Assembly (NCBI GenBank): GCA_949126835.1
Contig: OX421507.1
Coordinates: forward strand, 6,016,105-6,080,104
Reading direction: 5' to 3'
DNA from: Anisus vortex
Taxonomy: Eukaryota > Mollusca > Gastropoda > Planorbidae
DNA length: 64,000 bases
The notes under the pieces were generated by a model that saw only the letters and a list, made by a program, of their open reading frames with translations, did no database searches and had not been told where the DNA came from. Every line of letters starts with the position of its first letter. Positions within the stretch are counted from its first letter, which is position 1. Positions 1-10,315 of this stretch are shown here, one piece after another. A program made the position numbers and the translations under genes.

Positions 1-298
1 TTCCTTCACTTAAAAAAATATACATCTAAGAAGGTTGTAGTAATATCAAACCAGTTAGGCTTGGTGTGGTGTAAAAAAATGAGTCCATCAATTGGAAAGT
101 CTTGCCTCTGATTAGAAAACTCCTCTTTGTGTGCTGCTATGTACTTCTGAAAAAGCCCAACTATCTACCTTAATAGTCTTTTACATAGGGATGTACATGT
201 AATTAAGTGTTTTGAAATTGTTTTAGGGCAAGATATGTCCAATTCCAATGTAAAGCCATTCCAGTGCAAAAGTAAATGCAAATTCAACTCACTGCAAT
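1..298. other. Unannotated AT-rich stretch
   Basis: I see no coding signal, repeat or RNA gene here. The sequence leads directly into the 36-bp tandem array. Confidence 0.5.
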
Positions 299-655
299 GT
301 GTCAGAAACAGTCAGTTTTCCTCATTCAGAAACATCGGCTTCAACAGTCAGTTTTCCTCATTCAGAAACATCGGCTTCAACAGTCAGTTTTCTCATTCAG
401 AAACATCGGCTTCAACAGTCAGTTTTCCTCAGAAACATCGGCTTCAACAGTCAGTTTTCCTCATTCAGAAACACTGACTTCAACAGTCAGTTTTCATCAT
501 TCAGAAACACTGACTTCAACAGTCAGTTTTCATCATTCAGAAACATCGGCTTCAGCAGTCAGTTTGTTTCTTCATTCAGAAACATCGGCTTCAACAGTCA
601 GTTTTCTTCATTCAGAAACATCGGCTTCAACAGTCAGTTTTCTTCATTCAGTAGC
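299..655 (+). repeat. 36-bp minisatellite (12-codon period)
   Basis: About ten head-to-tail copies of a 36-bp unit containing AGAAACATCGGCTTCAACAG followed by a TCAGTTTTC segment. Because 36 is divisible by three, a unit read in one frame gives the 12-residue repeat HSETSASTVSFP. Single-base and few-base length differences between copies move that peptide from one frame to another, and all three forward frames are partly open. This argues against one conserved protein. A Ser/Thr-rich repeat exon with indels cannot be excluded, but no splice context or flanking domain supports it. Confidence 0.85.
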
Positions 656-935
656 AGAAACTGCTGTTGTTGAGGCTTTTGCAATCCAAAATTGAAACAA
701 ACATAGACAAATTACTAGCAGCACACCAGGCGAACGATTCACATTTATATTGATGTTTTAAGCGTCTTGTTTAAGTAATTTTTTTTTAATCTATTAATTC
801 TTACAATACGTTTCCTTTTCAGTTTTTTTTAAAGATAATAAATAAGCACACAAATATGGTCGACCTAAGAAAAATTGCGGAAACTATATTGACCATTTCA
901 CTTCCAGAGTGGTGGGGGGAATGGATGCTAAAATA
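656..935. other. Unannotated stretch
   Basis: No recognisable element. The short open frames are not supported by any family similarity I can see. Confidence 0.4.
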
Positions 936-1001
936 AAGGTAGGGGCGGTGAGCGGAAAAACATTGTGAAAGGGGGCGGTGAGCCGAAAAAGGTTGAGAAC
1001 C
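936..1001. mobile_element. Possible hAT terminus remnant
   Basis: Two tandem copies of a GGGCGGTGAGC-type segment are followed by AAAAGGTTGAGAACCTATG. The latter resembles the Charlie-type hAT terminus, which on the other strand reads CAGTGGTTCTCAACCTT. No matching opposite end is visible, so this is at most a truncated piece. Confidence 0.35.
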
Positions 1002-2102
1002 TATGATCTTAAAGATTGGCTGAACTATAAACAACCGCTCAAGATAGACAAAAATGGATAAAGATGTCTGCTGAGGTGTCCATTCGCTCACTCCAACGAC
1101 ATTAACGGTCAAGGGTTTGATGATGATGATGAAAGCATTTTTGATTTTGGCATCAAGAACAGACTTTCCAGGCCAAATCCATTCTTTTTATAGATAAGTG
1201 AACCGCGCCTTTTCCAATTTTTTTTTTGTTTTGTTTTGGTTGGTCTTTTGCTATAACTATAACAGCATCTTTGTTGCTCAATTCTACTTCCGCTTTGAAA
1301 AACAAAAAAAATCTCTGCCTCGCCATTGGTCGATGCACACAGCTTCCGGTGGATGAGTTAATCGATTATCGTGATCTTAATCTTTTCTGTCTTTGTGTTT
1401 TTTCTTTCGTTTATAAAGATAATTGAACTCAGTTGTTTTTTTTGTGTGTTGTATTTTTTGTGTTTTCCTCCCCCCCCCCCCTAAACATAATAACGTCGCC
1501 TTTGTGCTCCGCGCCAATTGACATTTCGGAGAGCACGGACCGTGTCGTGTGCTTCAGTCATTCACACAAGTATTGCATCGAATAGAAGAACCAGATGATG
1601 ACATTTGCGTGGAAAAAATTAGGAAGAAGAAAAGCTATATGGGATGGGTTGGTGTGTGTGTGTGGGGGGGGGGGGGCTTGGGCAGACGATGTTTTTCATT
1701 GTACCCACTCCAGGGAAAAGGAGGAGGGGGGGGGGGAGGACTAGTTTATTTTAGGGCGAACCCAGCGATCATTCCTAAATAAGCTAGGAAAAATAAAAAA
1801 AATTCATTGATTATAAAATATGTAAGCGTCCCCCTCCTCCCAACCTTCCCCAATTCACTTTCCCCATAGTCTATGATTTAATTGTGTGTGTGTGTGTGTC
1901 TTTGTGTTGTACGCTGTAGTGGAATAATTTGTTATCAAATAATATGTTGTAACACTTTTTATCCTGGGTGATAAAGGGTAAACTACAAAGGAAATGTGAT
2001 TATAGCTTTAAAACAAAACAAATATGATGATACATCGATACATGAAGTTTGATAGATAGTGTGAGTGTAGATATTTCAACATATAGAATTATGGGTGGGT
2101 GG
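1002..2102. other. Unannotated stretch with poly-C and poly-G runs
   Basis: Contains a C run near 1471-1481, G runs near 1665-1677 and 1725-1735, and a short TG run near 1884-1899. A weak open frame around 1549-1782 reads through the G runs and looks fortuitous. No gene is supported. Confidence 0.4.
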
Positions 2103-2560
2103 ATCAATAGCAAGAAAAATAGATAGATAGAAAGACAAAGATAGAGATAGATGTATTGATAGATAAATAGATAAACATGCGTCGATCACTATGATAGTTG
2201 CTAGATAGAAATAGGATCTATATAAATAAATAATTTTTTTTTATAGATATAATGATAACAATAATAATAATATACAAAGATAAACCGATAAATAGATGAA
2301 TAGATAAATAGATGAATAGATGAATACATGAATATATAAATAGATAAATAGACAAATAGACAAATAGATAAATAGATGAATAGATGAATAAATGAATAGA
2401 TGAATAGATGAATAGATAAATAGATAAATAGATAAATAGATAAATAGACAAAAAGATAAATAGATAAACAGATGAATAGATAAATAGATGAATTGACGAA
2501 TAGATAAATAGAAATAGATTGATAATTTGATTGATAGATAGAATAGATATTGCCCAGAAT
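2103..2560 (-). repeat. GATA/GAAT tetranucleotide array
   Basis: About 450 bp of imperfect tetranucleotides (GATA, GAAT, AAAT), mostly AGATAAATAGATGAAT-like. The long minus-strand open frames here (Ile/Tyr/Leu/Ser-rich) are by-products of the repeat and should not be annotated as proteins. Confidence 0.9.
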
Positions 2561-3892
2561 ACTCAATAGAAAAAGCAACTGTAAAAAAAAAACTCTCATG
2601 AATCTAGGTCATAAAAAACTAGACAAAGCCAGATCGCATTAACGTCAGGGTTAATGTGAACGAATCCCAGAGAGTAGGGCAAAGTAGGTCAAGAAAGGTT
2701 AAAAGCAATGAGTCTCAAAAACTATAAAAAGAAAAAAACGAAACGAAATCCAGAATATATTCAAAACTTAAGCCCTGTACCTGATTCTTGAACTTTAAGA
2801 CCTTCCCATTAAATATGCTAACCACCCTACTAAATAGTTGCCTTACTTAACATAGAAATATCAAAACTATTACTAATGTCTAATGTCTACAGTTCTGAAC
2901 GAACGAAGAGCTGTTACCGTAGTAAAGTTTGTGTACTAGATGTTTTAAGGAGGAAGGAACCACTGACGAGAGACTTGTGCTACTCGGTAGGTAAACCACC
3001 ATAGTTCATCGAGAGTAGCGGGTAGCGGGTAGCCCTCACTTCTGCTCAACCGGTAAACAACACAAGAAAAGGAGTGTTTACCCTTACCCCCTGACAAGGC
3101 AGGGTAATAAACCAACCATCCCAGCATAATTGCAGCACACACACAAAAATATGACTCACGCCAACATCTTATATACCATATTAATTTAATATTAATTCAT
3201 TTTTCATTTCTTTGTTACTTTAAATTTATTAGATCTAAGTGTTTAAAAAAGAAAAGAAAAATTTTGAACAGGTAGGCCTATAGTTCTGATAAGAGAGCGC
3301 AAAAAGTGATGACGCAATTCGGATTTAATTATCATTGAAACGATGTTTACACACAGAAAAAAAAACGTAGTGTAAGAACCGAAAAATTACGTGGCACAAA
3401 AAAAAAACAACACAAAAACAAACATAAACATGAACACTTTACCTATTCAACATGGCGTAGCAAGGTAAAGGCCGTGATGCAATGCCCTAAAAACATGGCT
3501 TTGATAATAAAATTATCTCACCGGAAAAAAAAGGGGGGGGGGGGTGATTACATGTAAAATTACAAAAGTGCTTACTAAGTTAAATTCATGTAAATAAATT
3601 TATCACGCTCAAAGTTTGTACTCGTTATGTTTAATAGTAATATTCTAAATACAATTTTTAAATTTATTTAACAAATAAATGAACATGATCATTTAAATAT
3701 CTGAATGTTTTAAATATATTCTGATTATTCTTATCGTCTCATCGCAAATTTACGGACTGGCTGAGTAAGAGGCCGACCCGCTGTTTACCCAAGAAATTGG
3801 GTCGATATTGTGGACTTGAAAGGGCCGCCTTTTAACTATACCGGAAAGTTTAACATTGAAATGTTGTTTGAAAACTTTTAATAAGAAACAAG
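2561..3892. other. Unannotated AT-rich stretch
   Basis: No element or gene recognised. A G run lies near 3533-3544. The region 2945-3142 is more GC-rich than its surroundings but shows no motif. Confidence 0.4.
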
Positions 3893-4362
3893 CTACATTG
3901 CCCGGCGTTGCCCGGGTAAACAAAAAAAAACAGGACTGTATAAGGTGCAGATAAAAAATTTATTAACTACACTTAAAAGAGAGCTATAAATCTTATATTT
4001 AAATTATTAATTTTTACTGAAGACTTTTAGGAAAGGCCTATTTTTTTTTACCCTATTACAATATTTATTTTAAATTCCCGTAAATTTACAATGTCTTTTG
4101 GTTTTAAATGTTTGAAAAAAAAATTGTCGAAAAAAAAATGGTCTAGTCTAACTGGAGCATCGAACCCAAGTCACTCGCATTGCAGTCCGCTACATTTACC
4201 ACTGAGCTATTGAAGACACATGTCCGATGTGAAAAATTATTAGACAGTATATAGGCCTAGGCCTAAATAGGTCAGTGACAAAAACTCACGTGATTTCCAA
4301 TTGACCAATGGGGATCCGAATGCGGCCAAACAGTCTTATTTTATATGTATAGATTACAAGAC
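3893..4362 (-). mobile_element. Hairpin-ended (Helentron-like) non-autonomous element, copy 1
   Basis: One end carries the perfect hairpin CCCGGCGTTGCCCGGG near 3901. The other end has TTGACCAATGGGGATCCG near 4303 followed by a TATA-rich stretch ending TATAGATTA. The same two ends, in the same relative order, recur at 26307-27362 and 57610-58128. Read on the minus strand, the hairpin is 3' and is followed within about 8 bases by TAGCTT, which recalls Helitron/Helentron 3' ends (hairpin then CTAG-like). It has no coding sequence. Assignment to Helentron-associated elements is inference; the repeat family itself is seen directly. Confidence 0.6.
4149..4225 (-). other. tRNA-like segment inside the hairpin-ended element
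   Basis: The minus strand reads TAGCTCAGTGGTAAATGTAG (A-box-like), an anticodon-loop-like CTGCAAT, then GGGTTCGATGC (B-box-like) with tRNA-like spacing. The acceptor stem does not pair, so it is not a functional tRNA gene. An equivalent segment occurs at the corresponding place in the copies near 26960-27030 and 57935-58010. Confidence 0.6.
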
Positions 4363-4394
4363 AACAACGGATTAACGCTAGTCGCAATAAATGC

Positions 4395-5110
4395 GTCTTA
4401 TCTTATCTTGTATATTAGAGACGCTCCTTCTATAAAGAAGATTATTGCGTCCTACGGCTACGCTCATCCGTGGACTGAGTCTAGTTTTGCATTTTGATGA
4501 GCGTTTTAAATGATGTTAAGTTACTGGTTTGTTCCCCCATTCCTAACCCGGATGATACTCGGGAAGAAAGAGAAACTCGGGAAGAAAGAGAAACTCGGGA
4601 AGAAAGAGAAACTCTGGAAGAAAGAGAAACTCGGGAAGAAAGAGAAACTCGGGAAGAAAGAGAAACTCGGGAAGAAAGCTAAACTCGGGAAGAAAGAGAA
4701 ACTCGGGAAGAAAGAGAAACTCGGGAAGAAAGAGAAACTCGGGAAGAAAGAGAAACTCGGGAAGAAAGAGAAACTCGGGAAGAAAGAGAAACTCGGGAAG
4801 AAAGAGAAACTCGGGAAGAAAGAGAAACTCGGGAAGAAAGAGAAACTCGGGAAGAAAGAGAAACTCGGGAAGAAAGAGAAACTCGGGAAGAAAGAGAACT
4901 TAAATACATTTTTTCTTGCACATAGAAAAAGAAAAGTGTTTTTCTCGTTATGTTTATCTGTATGTTCTATGTAACAGGTTGTTATTGTGTCGTATTTTTA
5001 ACTTAAAATGAAATGCATTATGTATTATTACTACTTTACTCTTTGCCTTTCTGTTCTCTAGTGTTTCAAGGTATAGTGATTTAGCTACAGTATTGGTGTT
5101 ACTGTAGTCA
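4395..5110 (-). mobile_element. LINE-A 3' fragment with internal minisatellite expansion
   Basis: This minus-strand copy of the commonest retrotransposon in the window begins with the 3' tail (hairpin AGAAG/CTTCT at 4425-4440, ATAAG-type tail at 4385-4397) and continues into reverse-transcriptase C-terminal coding. On the minus strand, residues such as SLYLETLENRKAKSK at about 5040-5095 match the same region of the copy at 33625-34076. The coding region is broken by the 18-bp array at 4557-4898. The copy is 5'-truncated and inactive. Confidence 0.8.
4557..4898 (+). repeat. 18-bp minisatellite inside LINE-A coding sequence
   Basis: Nineteen nearly identical copies of ACTCGGGAAGAAAGAGAA. Single-base variants are at about 4616 and a CT variant at about 4679. 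The unit equals the LINE-A sequence that encodes the FFPSG motif of the RT C-terminus: undisturbed copies read CACTCGGGAAGAAAGAGTAC once, for example 33788-33808. The array therefore arose by local amplification of a single retrotransposon segment. Open frames in both strands (Glu/Arg/Thr or Ser/Leu/Arg/Val repeats) are by-products. Confidence 0.93.
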
Positions 5111-6230
5111 GGTGCTAATATTCGTATAAAATATGTTGAAACACCTAACATTGGTATATTAAAACTTATATGAGTCAATACTTTGATTCCTCTAACAGCG
5201 CCGCCGATAAAGTTAGACACACACAAAGACACACGAAAATAGACATTTTATTTTGTCTAACTTTTGTATGGCTTCTGTTGTTTTTATCAGATTTATGTAA
5301 GTGTTGCAAAAACTTGGTTTATCTTCTTGCTGGCCGTGATCGATAACTGACCTACCAAACTTTATTGGCCAAAACAAAATGCAACAACAACCGAACAAAG
5401 CAATCAGCCACAACATTTTCCCCTCCATTTAGAGCGAGCTATCAAAGCGATGCGTCTTTCTTTGTGCGACACATATTGACAATATGTTACGGTTATTGTT
5501 AATAACAAACACATTAGCACGGCGAAGTAAAAAACAACAACAACAACACAAAATTGTTATTGTTTTAACAAAACAAGTTCTTATTTGTTGACATTGTTGC
5601 TGCGAAAAACAATTGTTTACCAAAACTGACCTTTAAATATAAAAGGTATCAATAGTCTAGATAGTTTTATGTAATCTAGCTTGTGGACTAAAAGTGGACT
5701 TAAAGGAAAATAGTCTAAAAATCCTTGGTTTTGTTTAGTTATTTGTTGATTTGTTTTTGAAAAAAAAACAAAAGAAGACGATGTAAAAACCTTATGTTTA
5801 AGTAAAAACAGTTCGAGATTAGGCAAAAGCTACTTTAGAAATTTTTAAAATAAAGATTTACATTTAAAAGAATTGATTGAATACAAATTAACATGAAACC
5901 ATAACTTGAATTAAAAGCAAGATAAAGAAAAAATCTTACTTTTGGCTTGAAAAGCGAAAATCCACTAGCTTGGCATGCCTGAGTGTTTAATGTACTCCAA
6001 TTTCCCTTTGTTTAGACACGCGATCACGTCTGCTCTGAGAAAAAACTTTTAACATTTCATACACACAAGTTTATGTGTATGCGCTTGATGTTGATTATTT
6101 TTGTTCAATGTACGAATTCAATAATAACTCACACACAATCGCTAAAAGGTTCATATGTGGAAGTCTAATGTATCGTCTGCTCCAAACAAAGACACGTGCG
6201 TATAATGATTACTCTGGAGGCTAGTACACT
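5111..6230. other. Unannotated AT-rich stretch
   Basis: No gene or element recognised. Small Cys/Phe-rich open frames lack any supporting similarity. Confidence 0.4.
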
Positions 6231-6231
6231 C

Positions 6232-6442
6232 AACTACGCACACACACACACACTTACACGCACGAGCCGGCACGCACGAGAGTCGTACACACGGCCTGTG
6301 TGTGTTTTGGGGGAGAGGGTGTGTTTTGGTGTGTGTATGTGATGGAGATGAAACGAGAGAATCACTTTACTGCCTCCATCACTCTTTCGCGCGCGCTCTT
6401 TTCTCTCTCTCTCTCTCTCTTTTCGTATGCTTGTCCTCTCTT
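6232..6442. repeat. CA, TG and CT simple repeats
   Basis: A CA run at about 6237-6254, TG-rich sequence at 6296-6340 and a CT run at about 6399-6420. GC alternations follow at about 6515-6526. Confidence 0.8.
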
Positions 6443-7044
6443 GGCCCATATACTCTGCTCACATCCACTCCCCTACTTGGTGTACTCTTCGCGTACGCAG
6501 CACATCCGCTGAGCGCGCGCGCGCTTCTGTCGTCTGCTAGACGGCGGAAGAAGACACAATGAATAAAATAAAAAACATGTACCGAACCAAAAAAAAAAAC
6601 GAAACGAAGTAAAAAAAATAATTATGATAGAATGGGAGGATAAGATGGGAGGGGGGGGGGGGGCTGCTGAATCTCGTCTGGTGGGGGCAGGCCTTGGGTG
6701 GTTGGCTGGGTCTTAGGTTAAAGTGCTCTTTTCAAAAATCGCTAAAGATTCTGTTGTTTCTGTTTTTATTATTATTGTCGGAAACTAGGAGCATGAATCT
6801 GATAAGATGTTAATGAAGGTAAATTTAATAATATGCACATGTATTCTTAGAACTAACGAAGGAGACGCCATATTGTGTGATGTAATGAAAAGATTAAAAG
6901 TGCATTTTCTTGTAAGAAAAAACTCGATAAATATTTTGGATACCTAATAGCTTTATTACCATCGGGCACAACACGTCGTATCGACGTGGAAAGAAAACGT
7001 TGTTTCCATTTTTTTTTTTGTCATTTCCACGTTTTTCCCCCAGT
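6443..7044. other. Unannotated stretch
   Basis: Contains a G run at about 6650-6663 and otherwise nothing recognisable. Confidence 0.4.
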
Positions 7045-7226
7045 CGATACAGATAATTAGAGAGATAGCAGGGAAAACAGGATAGAAATATGGATAGACA
7101 GATATATCCTACAGGAAAATTAGAGAGATAGCAGGGAAAACAGGATATTATATAGATAGACAGATATAGCCTACAGATAATTAGAGAGATAGCTTGGAAA
7201 ACCGGATAGAAATATAGATAGAAAGA
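7045..7226. repeat. Three-copy 61-63 bp tandem repeat
   Basis: Three copies beginning with ATTAGAGAGATAGC at 7056, 7119 and 7180 (spacings 63 and 61), each followed by GGAAAACAGGATA and a GATA-type stretch. Confidence 0.85.
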
Positions 7227-7252
7227 TTTAAAGACATACACCACCATACATG

Positions 7253-7495
7253 TGGGGCAATATGGTCGAACCAGGCAGCGCGTTCGACTGGCGATCGAAA
7301 CGTTCTGGGTTCGAATCCGGGAATCCTGAGTCTACCCAGCTGTGATGGGTACCTGACACTAAAAAAAGGGGTTAAAGTAAAGGCGGCTAAGCATTGTGCT
7401 GGCCACACATCCCTTCGTATGCTGTGGCCACATAAACATCTGAACGCTGCTTCACTGGCCCCTATGATCAGTTTGGTCAGTAGGGTACTTTACTT
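7253..7495 (+). mobile_element. SINE1 (tRNA-derived SINE), near full length
   Basis: The head is tRNA-like: GGCAGCGCGTTCGACTGGCG, a pairable anticodon arm TTCGA/TCGAA around loop CTGGCGA, and a consensus B box GGTTCGAATCC at 7308-7318. The body has the markers GTAAAGGCGGCTAAGCATTG, two TGGCCAC blocks 30 bp apart, and GATCAGTTTGGTC near the 3' end. The same order recurs at 40227-40485 and in partial copies at 8325-8422, 38930-39060, 48925-49130, 54448-54600 and 56200-56370. Internal Pol III boxes and dispersal define it as a SINE. The tail shows no long A tract, and I could not assign a partner LINE. Confidence 0.85.
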
Positions 7496-7573
7496 ACACA
7501 CCATAAATGCAGATAGTATTAAGTTTAACAACGAATAACTTTTAATCTATTTACATTCATGCCAGGGGCATGC

Positions 7574-7672
7574 GAGAATATTTGTTCAATTGAATAAACT
7601 ATCTTTAATCTGATACAAACAAATATTTGTCCAATTGAATAAACTATCTTTATTCTAATACAAACAAATATG
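7574..7672. repeat. 45-bp tandem duplication
   Basis: Two copies of a 45-bp unit, with ATATTTGT(T/C)CAATTG at 7578 and 7623 and ATACAAACAAATAT at the ends. Confidence 0.8.
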
Positions 7673-8267
7673 TGTTAGTTTGTCTAGTTTTTGTAAAATA
7701 TCAGTTTGTATGAAATCTGAGTTTCGTTAGCCCGGTTACCCACACCACCCCAACTATTACTATTTCCCCATCATTCAGGATGTATTTTAAAATATATTTT
7801 ATAATGGTGTTACACCTGTGTCAGTGGTGAATGTTGATTTGTTATATAACCCTTACATCGTTTTTTATTATTATTTTTTTGTAAAATTAATGTGTTCTAG
7901 CGTGCTATTCTGGATAGCATTAAGCTATTAGCCACCTGTTGATAACACTAAGATTATGACTGCTCATTTCACTCCCTCGAGTTATCCGTTCATCGTAGAG
8001 TTATCCATTTATTGCAAACACTGATGCTTTAATTTAAGAATTTTTGAAAGCTGAAAAAAAAATGCTTCATGTTTTCACAGGTACAGAGAAATCTTTAAAA
8101 AAAGAAAAAGTACATGATTTTAATAGACATTGGGAAACAAAGTAAACTATTTAAAAACTGACAAATACTGCTGTCTTTTAAGTTGAAAATACAACCGATC
8201 TCGAAATGAACACACCGAACTCGAACGATGTTGGCAAGGTATCCTAATATTATTATCTTATTTGTTA
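7673..8267. other. Unannotated AT-rich stretch
   Basis: Nothing recognised on either strand. Confidence 0.4.
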
Positions 8268-8315
8268 AATAGGTCCTTCTATATACAGAAGATTATTGCT
8301 TGTCTAACGCTTATC
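8268..8315 (-). mobile_element. LINE-A 3'-tail relic
   Basis: A decayed copy of the tail block: GGTCCTTCTATATACAGAAGATTATTG corresponds to the standard tail hairpin, here with an enlarged loop. The coding part is absent. Confidence 0.6.
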
Positions 8316-8324
8316 TGTAAAAGT

Positions 8325-8422
8325 GTCAAGCCGGTCCAAATCGATCTATAGGGCCGGTGAAGCAGCGTTCACCAGTTTCTGTGACCACGGCATACTAGGT
8401 GATTGTGTGGCCAGCACAAAGT
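8325..8422 (-). mobile_element. SINE1 3'-half fragment
   Basis: Reverse complement of the SINE1 3' half, with AGCAGCGTTCACC, GTGACCACGGCATAC and TGTGTGGCCAGCAC in the expected order compared with 7395-7470. The tRNA head is missing. Confidence 0.75.
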
Positions 8423-9015
8423 TAAGCTATTAGTTTTCTTTTTTTTCAGGCAAACCATTTCAAGTTCTGATAACACTTGGAATGAAAAATAATTTTTGAG
8501 TATATGTTCTTGCATATGGAATACCATATCGCCATAGGGAATACAAAAAAAGTATTTTCTATTACTATGTCTATTTGAGTATTGCAACAGATAGTTGCTT
8601 TGCTATTTAAAATTGTTATTGTTTTTAAAAGTTTGAATTTAAAGCTTTGTGTATTAATATTACTTGAATCTTTTTTCCTCAAATTTTTCTAGGTTATTGA
8701 CTTAAGTACACACATGGCTCTCACATTAGTAAATTGTAAATATTCACCAGTAATGAACCTTGCCGCTCTTTTCTAAATTTATTCAAGCTTTTAAAAAAGT
8801 CGAAGGGTCGTATACAAAAATACGTATTGTAGAAATTGAATAATTCATGTTGCGTAATTTTTTTAGTTTTGTGTTATTGTTACATTTAGAAACTCCCTAC
8901 TATAAAGCTTTAAGTTTTGCATTGTTTTATATTTGTATTACTTATTCAAAATGCGGGTTCCGTGGAAATTTTCTTATCTTTTTCTTTTCACACGCCTAAC
9001 CTACATACTTTTGAA
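8423..9015. other. Unannotated AT-rich stretch
   Basis: No supported feature. Two overlapping minus-strand open frames near 8369-8682 have no recognisable domain. Confidence 0.4.
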
Positions 9016-9296
9016 GACTATAATAAGATGGACGGCTTGCTTTCATATTTTTGCTTTTTAATAACTTGAAATATTCTGTTTTGGGATTTCCGATCTCACC
9101 CTGTTTTCTAGACTTCCGGTTTAGTAATTCGCTATGATTTTCTCAATGGAAAATTAAGATTAAAATTGAAAGTTGAATATAGCGGAAGTGCTTAGGGAAG
9201 TTTAGGAGTCATTTAGGACAGCGTTATTGGCTGCACCTGGAAAAATACAACACTTAAGCACTAAAATTAGAGCAAGCGGTCCATCTTATAATAGTC
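9016..9296. mobile_element. Family-B MITE (palindromic ends)
   Basis: A 281-bp element with inverted termini GACTATAATAAGATGGAC...GCTTGCT at the left and AGCAAGCGGTCCATCTTATA followed by ATAGTC at the right. Subterminal AT-rich sequence contains CGCTATGATTTTCTCAATG, which also occurs in the related copies at 46092-46549 and 49155-49983. There is no coding capacity. The superfamily is uncertain because the target duplication is not clear in this copy. Confidence 0.75.
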
Positions 9297-10315
9297 TTTG
9301 GTTCTTTGCAGTTTTAGTTGGGGCTAGATGTATTCCATCAATGAATATTTATTCTGACCTTTCTATTTCTGTTTTAATTATGAATTCCTAAACCAGGGAC
9401 GTCCCAGTTCAATCATCTATGGTACGGCATAAAATATCTTTCTTGGTTCTTATTGTTTGCAGAGTTCTTAACACGCACAAAACATTAATATTTATAATTT
9501 TCTGATGATGATTCTGAAAATTCGGTGTATTAACCACATGACCAGCCGGTCATAAGTATCTTACGGAGCAGTAAAACATTACCACATTAAAAAAAAAATT
9601 CTGCATAGGCCAGTTTTGAAAAATCTTCTACACCAACCCCAATATAAGAATGCCTCTTATTAAATTCTCAGTGCTGGCCGCATTAAAAAATAACAAGACG
9701 GACGCCTATGATTAAATGCTCAAGACTGGCACATTATTAGTTAAAATAGCACGCATACTCCTCTGACTGGATTCTCAGTCCTGGCTTCACTACAAGAAAA
9801 CAAGGCACACACCTCTAGATACCCAGACCATCGGCTACTGCTTCCGTTGTTTTTGTGTATGCGCGGCCAAGACACGCAGTAATGCCGGAGGCTATTTTCG
9901 GACCTGCGAGCTAAAAATAGACACCGAGGAGTAGAGAGAAAAAAAACTAGGCGGTCGACGCAGTGCAAGATAATCCAGATCATCATCTTTCAGGCCATGA
10001 CTGGTCTCAGTACAAGGTCAGCGACAACAACAGGTCAAGGCCGCCAAGTTCATTACATTTGGAATCGATCTTTTCATCCTCTATTCCCCCTGGTAGCTAG
10101 CAATGAGTAAAGGTTTGTATATAGTATAGACGGCAGTAAAGAAGCCGGTAGCACCATAAAGGCTATTTATGGGATATGTTTTTTTTCTCTATTAACGCTA
10201 CAGATAGAGTAAGACGATGGGCTATTTTCAAACTGGACTTTAAGGGATATCAATCACTAGCAGGGCTGTTGGTCACAGGGGACTACGTCTAAAATTGTTT
10301 TCCTTTTATTTACAA
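9297..10315. other. Unannotated stretch
   Basis: No gene or element recognised. The minus-strand open frame at about 9741-9986 has no visible domain. Confidence 0.35.

Noticed and set aside
1549..1782. Possible exon with DDDICVEKIRKKK
   Set aside because: Reads through two long G runs, lacks a convincing start or splice context, and no family is recognised.
2201..2599. 132-residue Ile/Tyr/Ser-rich minus-strand open frame
   Set aside because: It lies entirely in the GATA-type array; the residue pattern follows the tetranucleotide period.
7253..7330. Functional tRNA gene with GGTTCGAATCC
   Set aside because: The same head is followed by the same 170-bp body at several loci, so it is a SINE.
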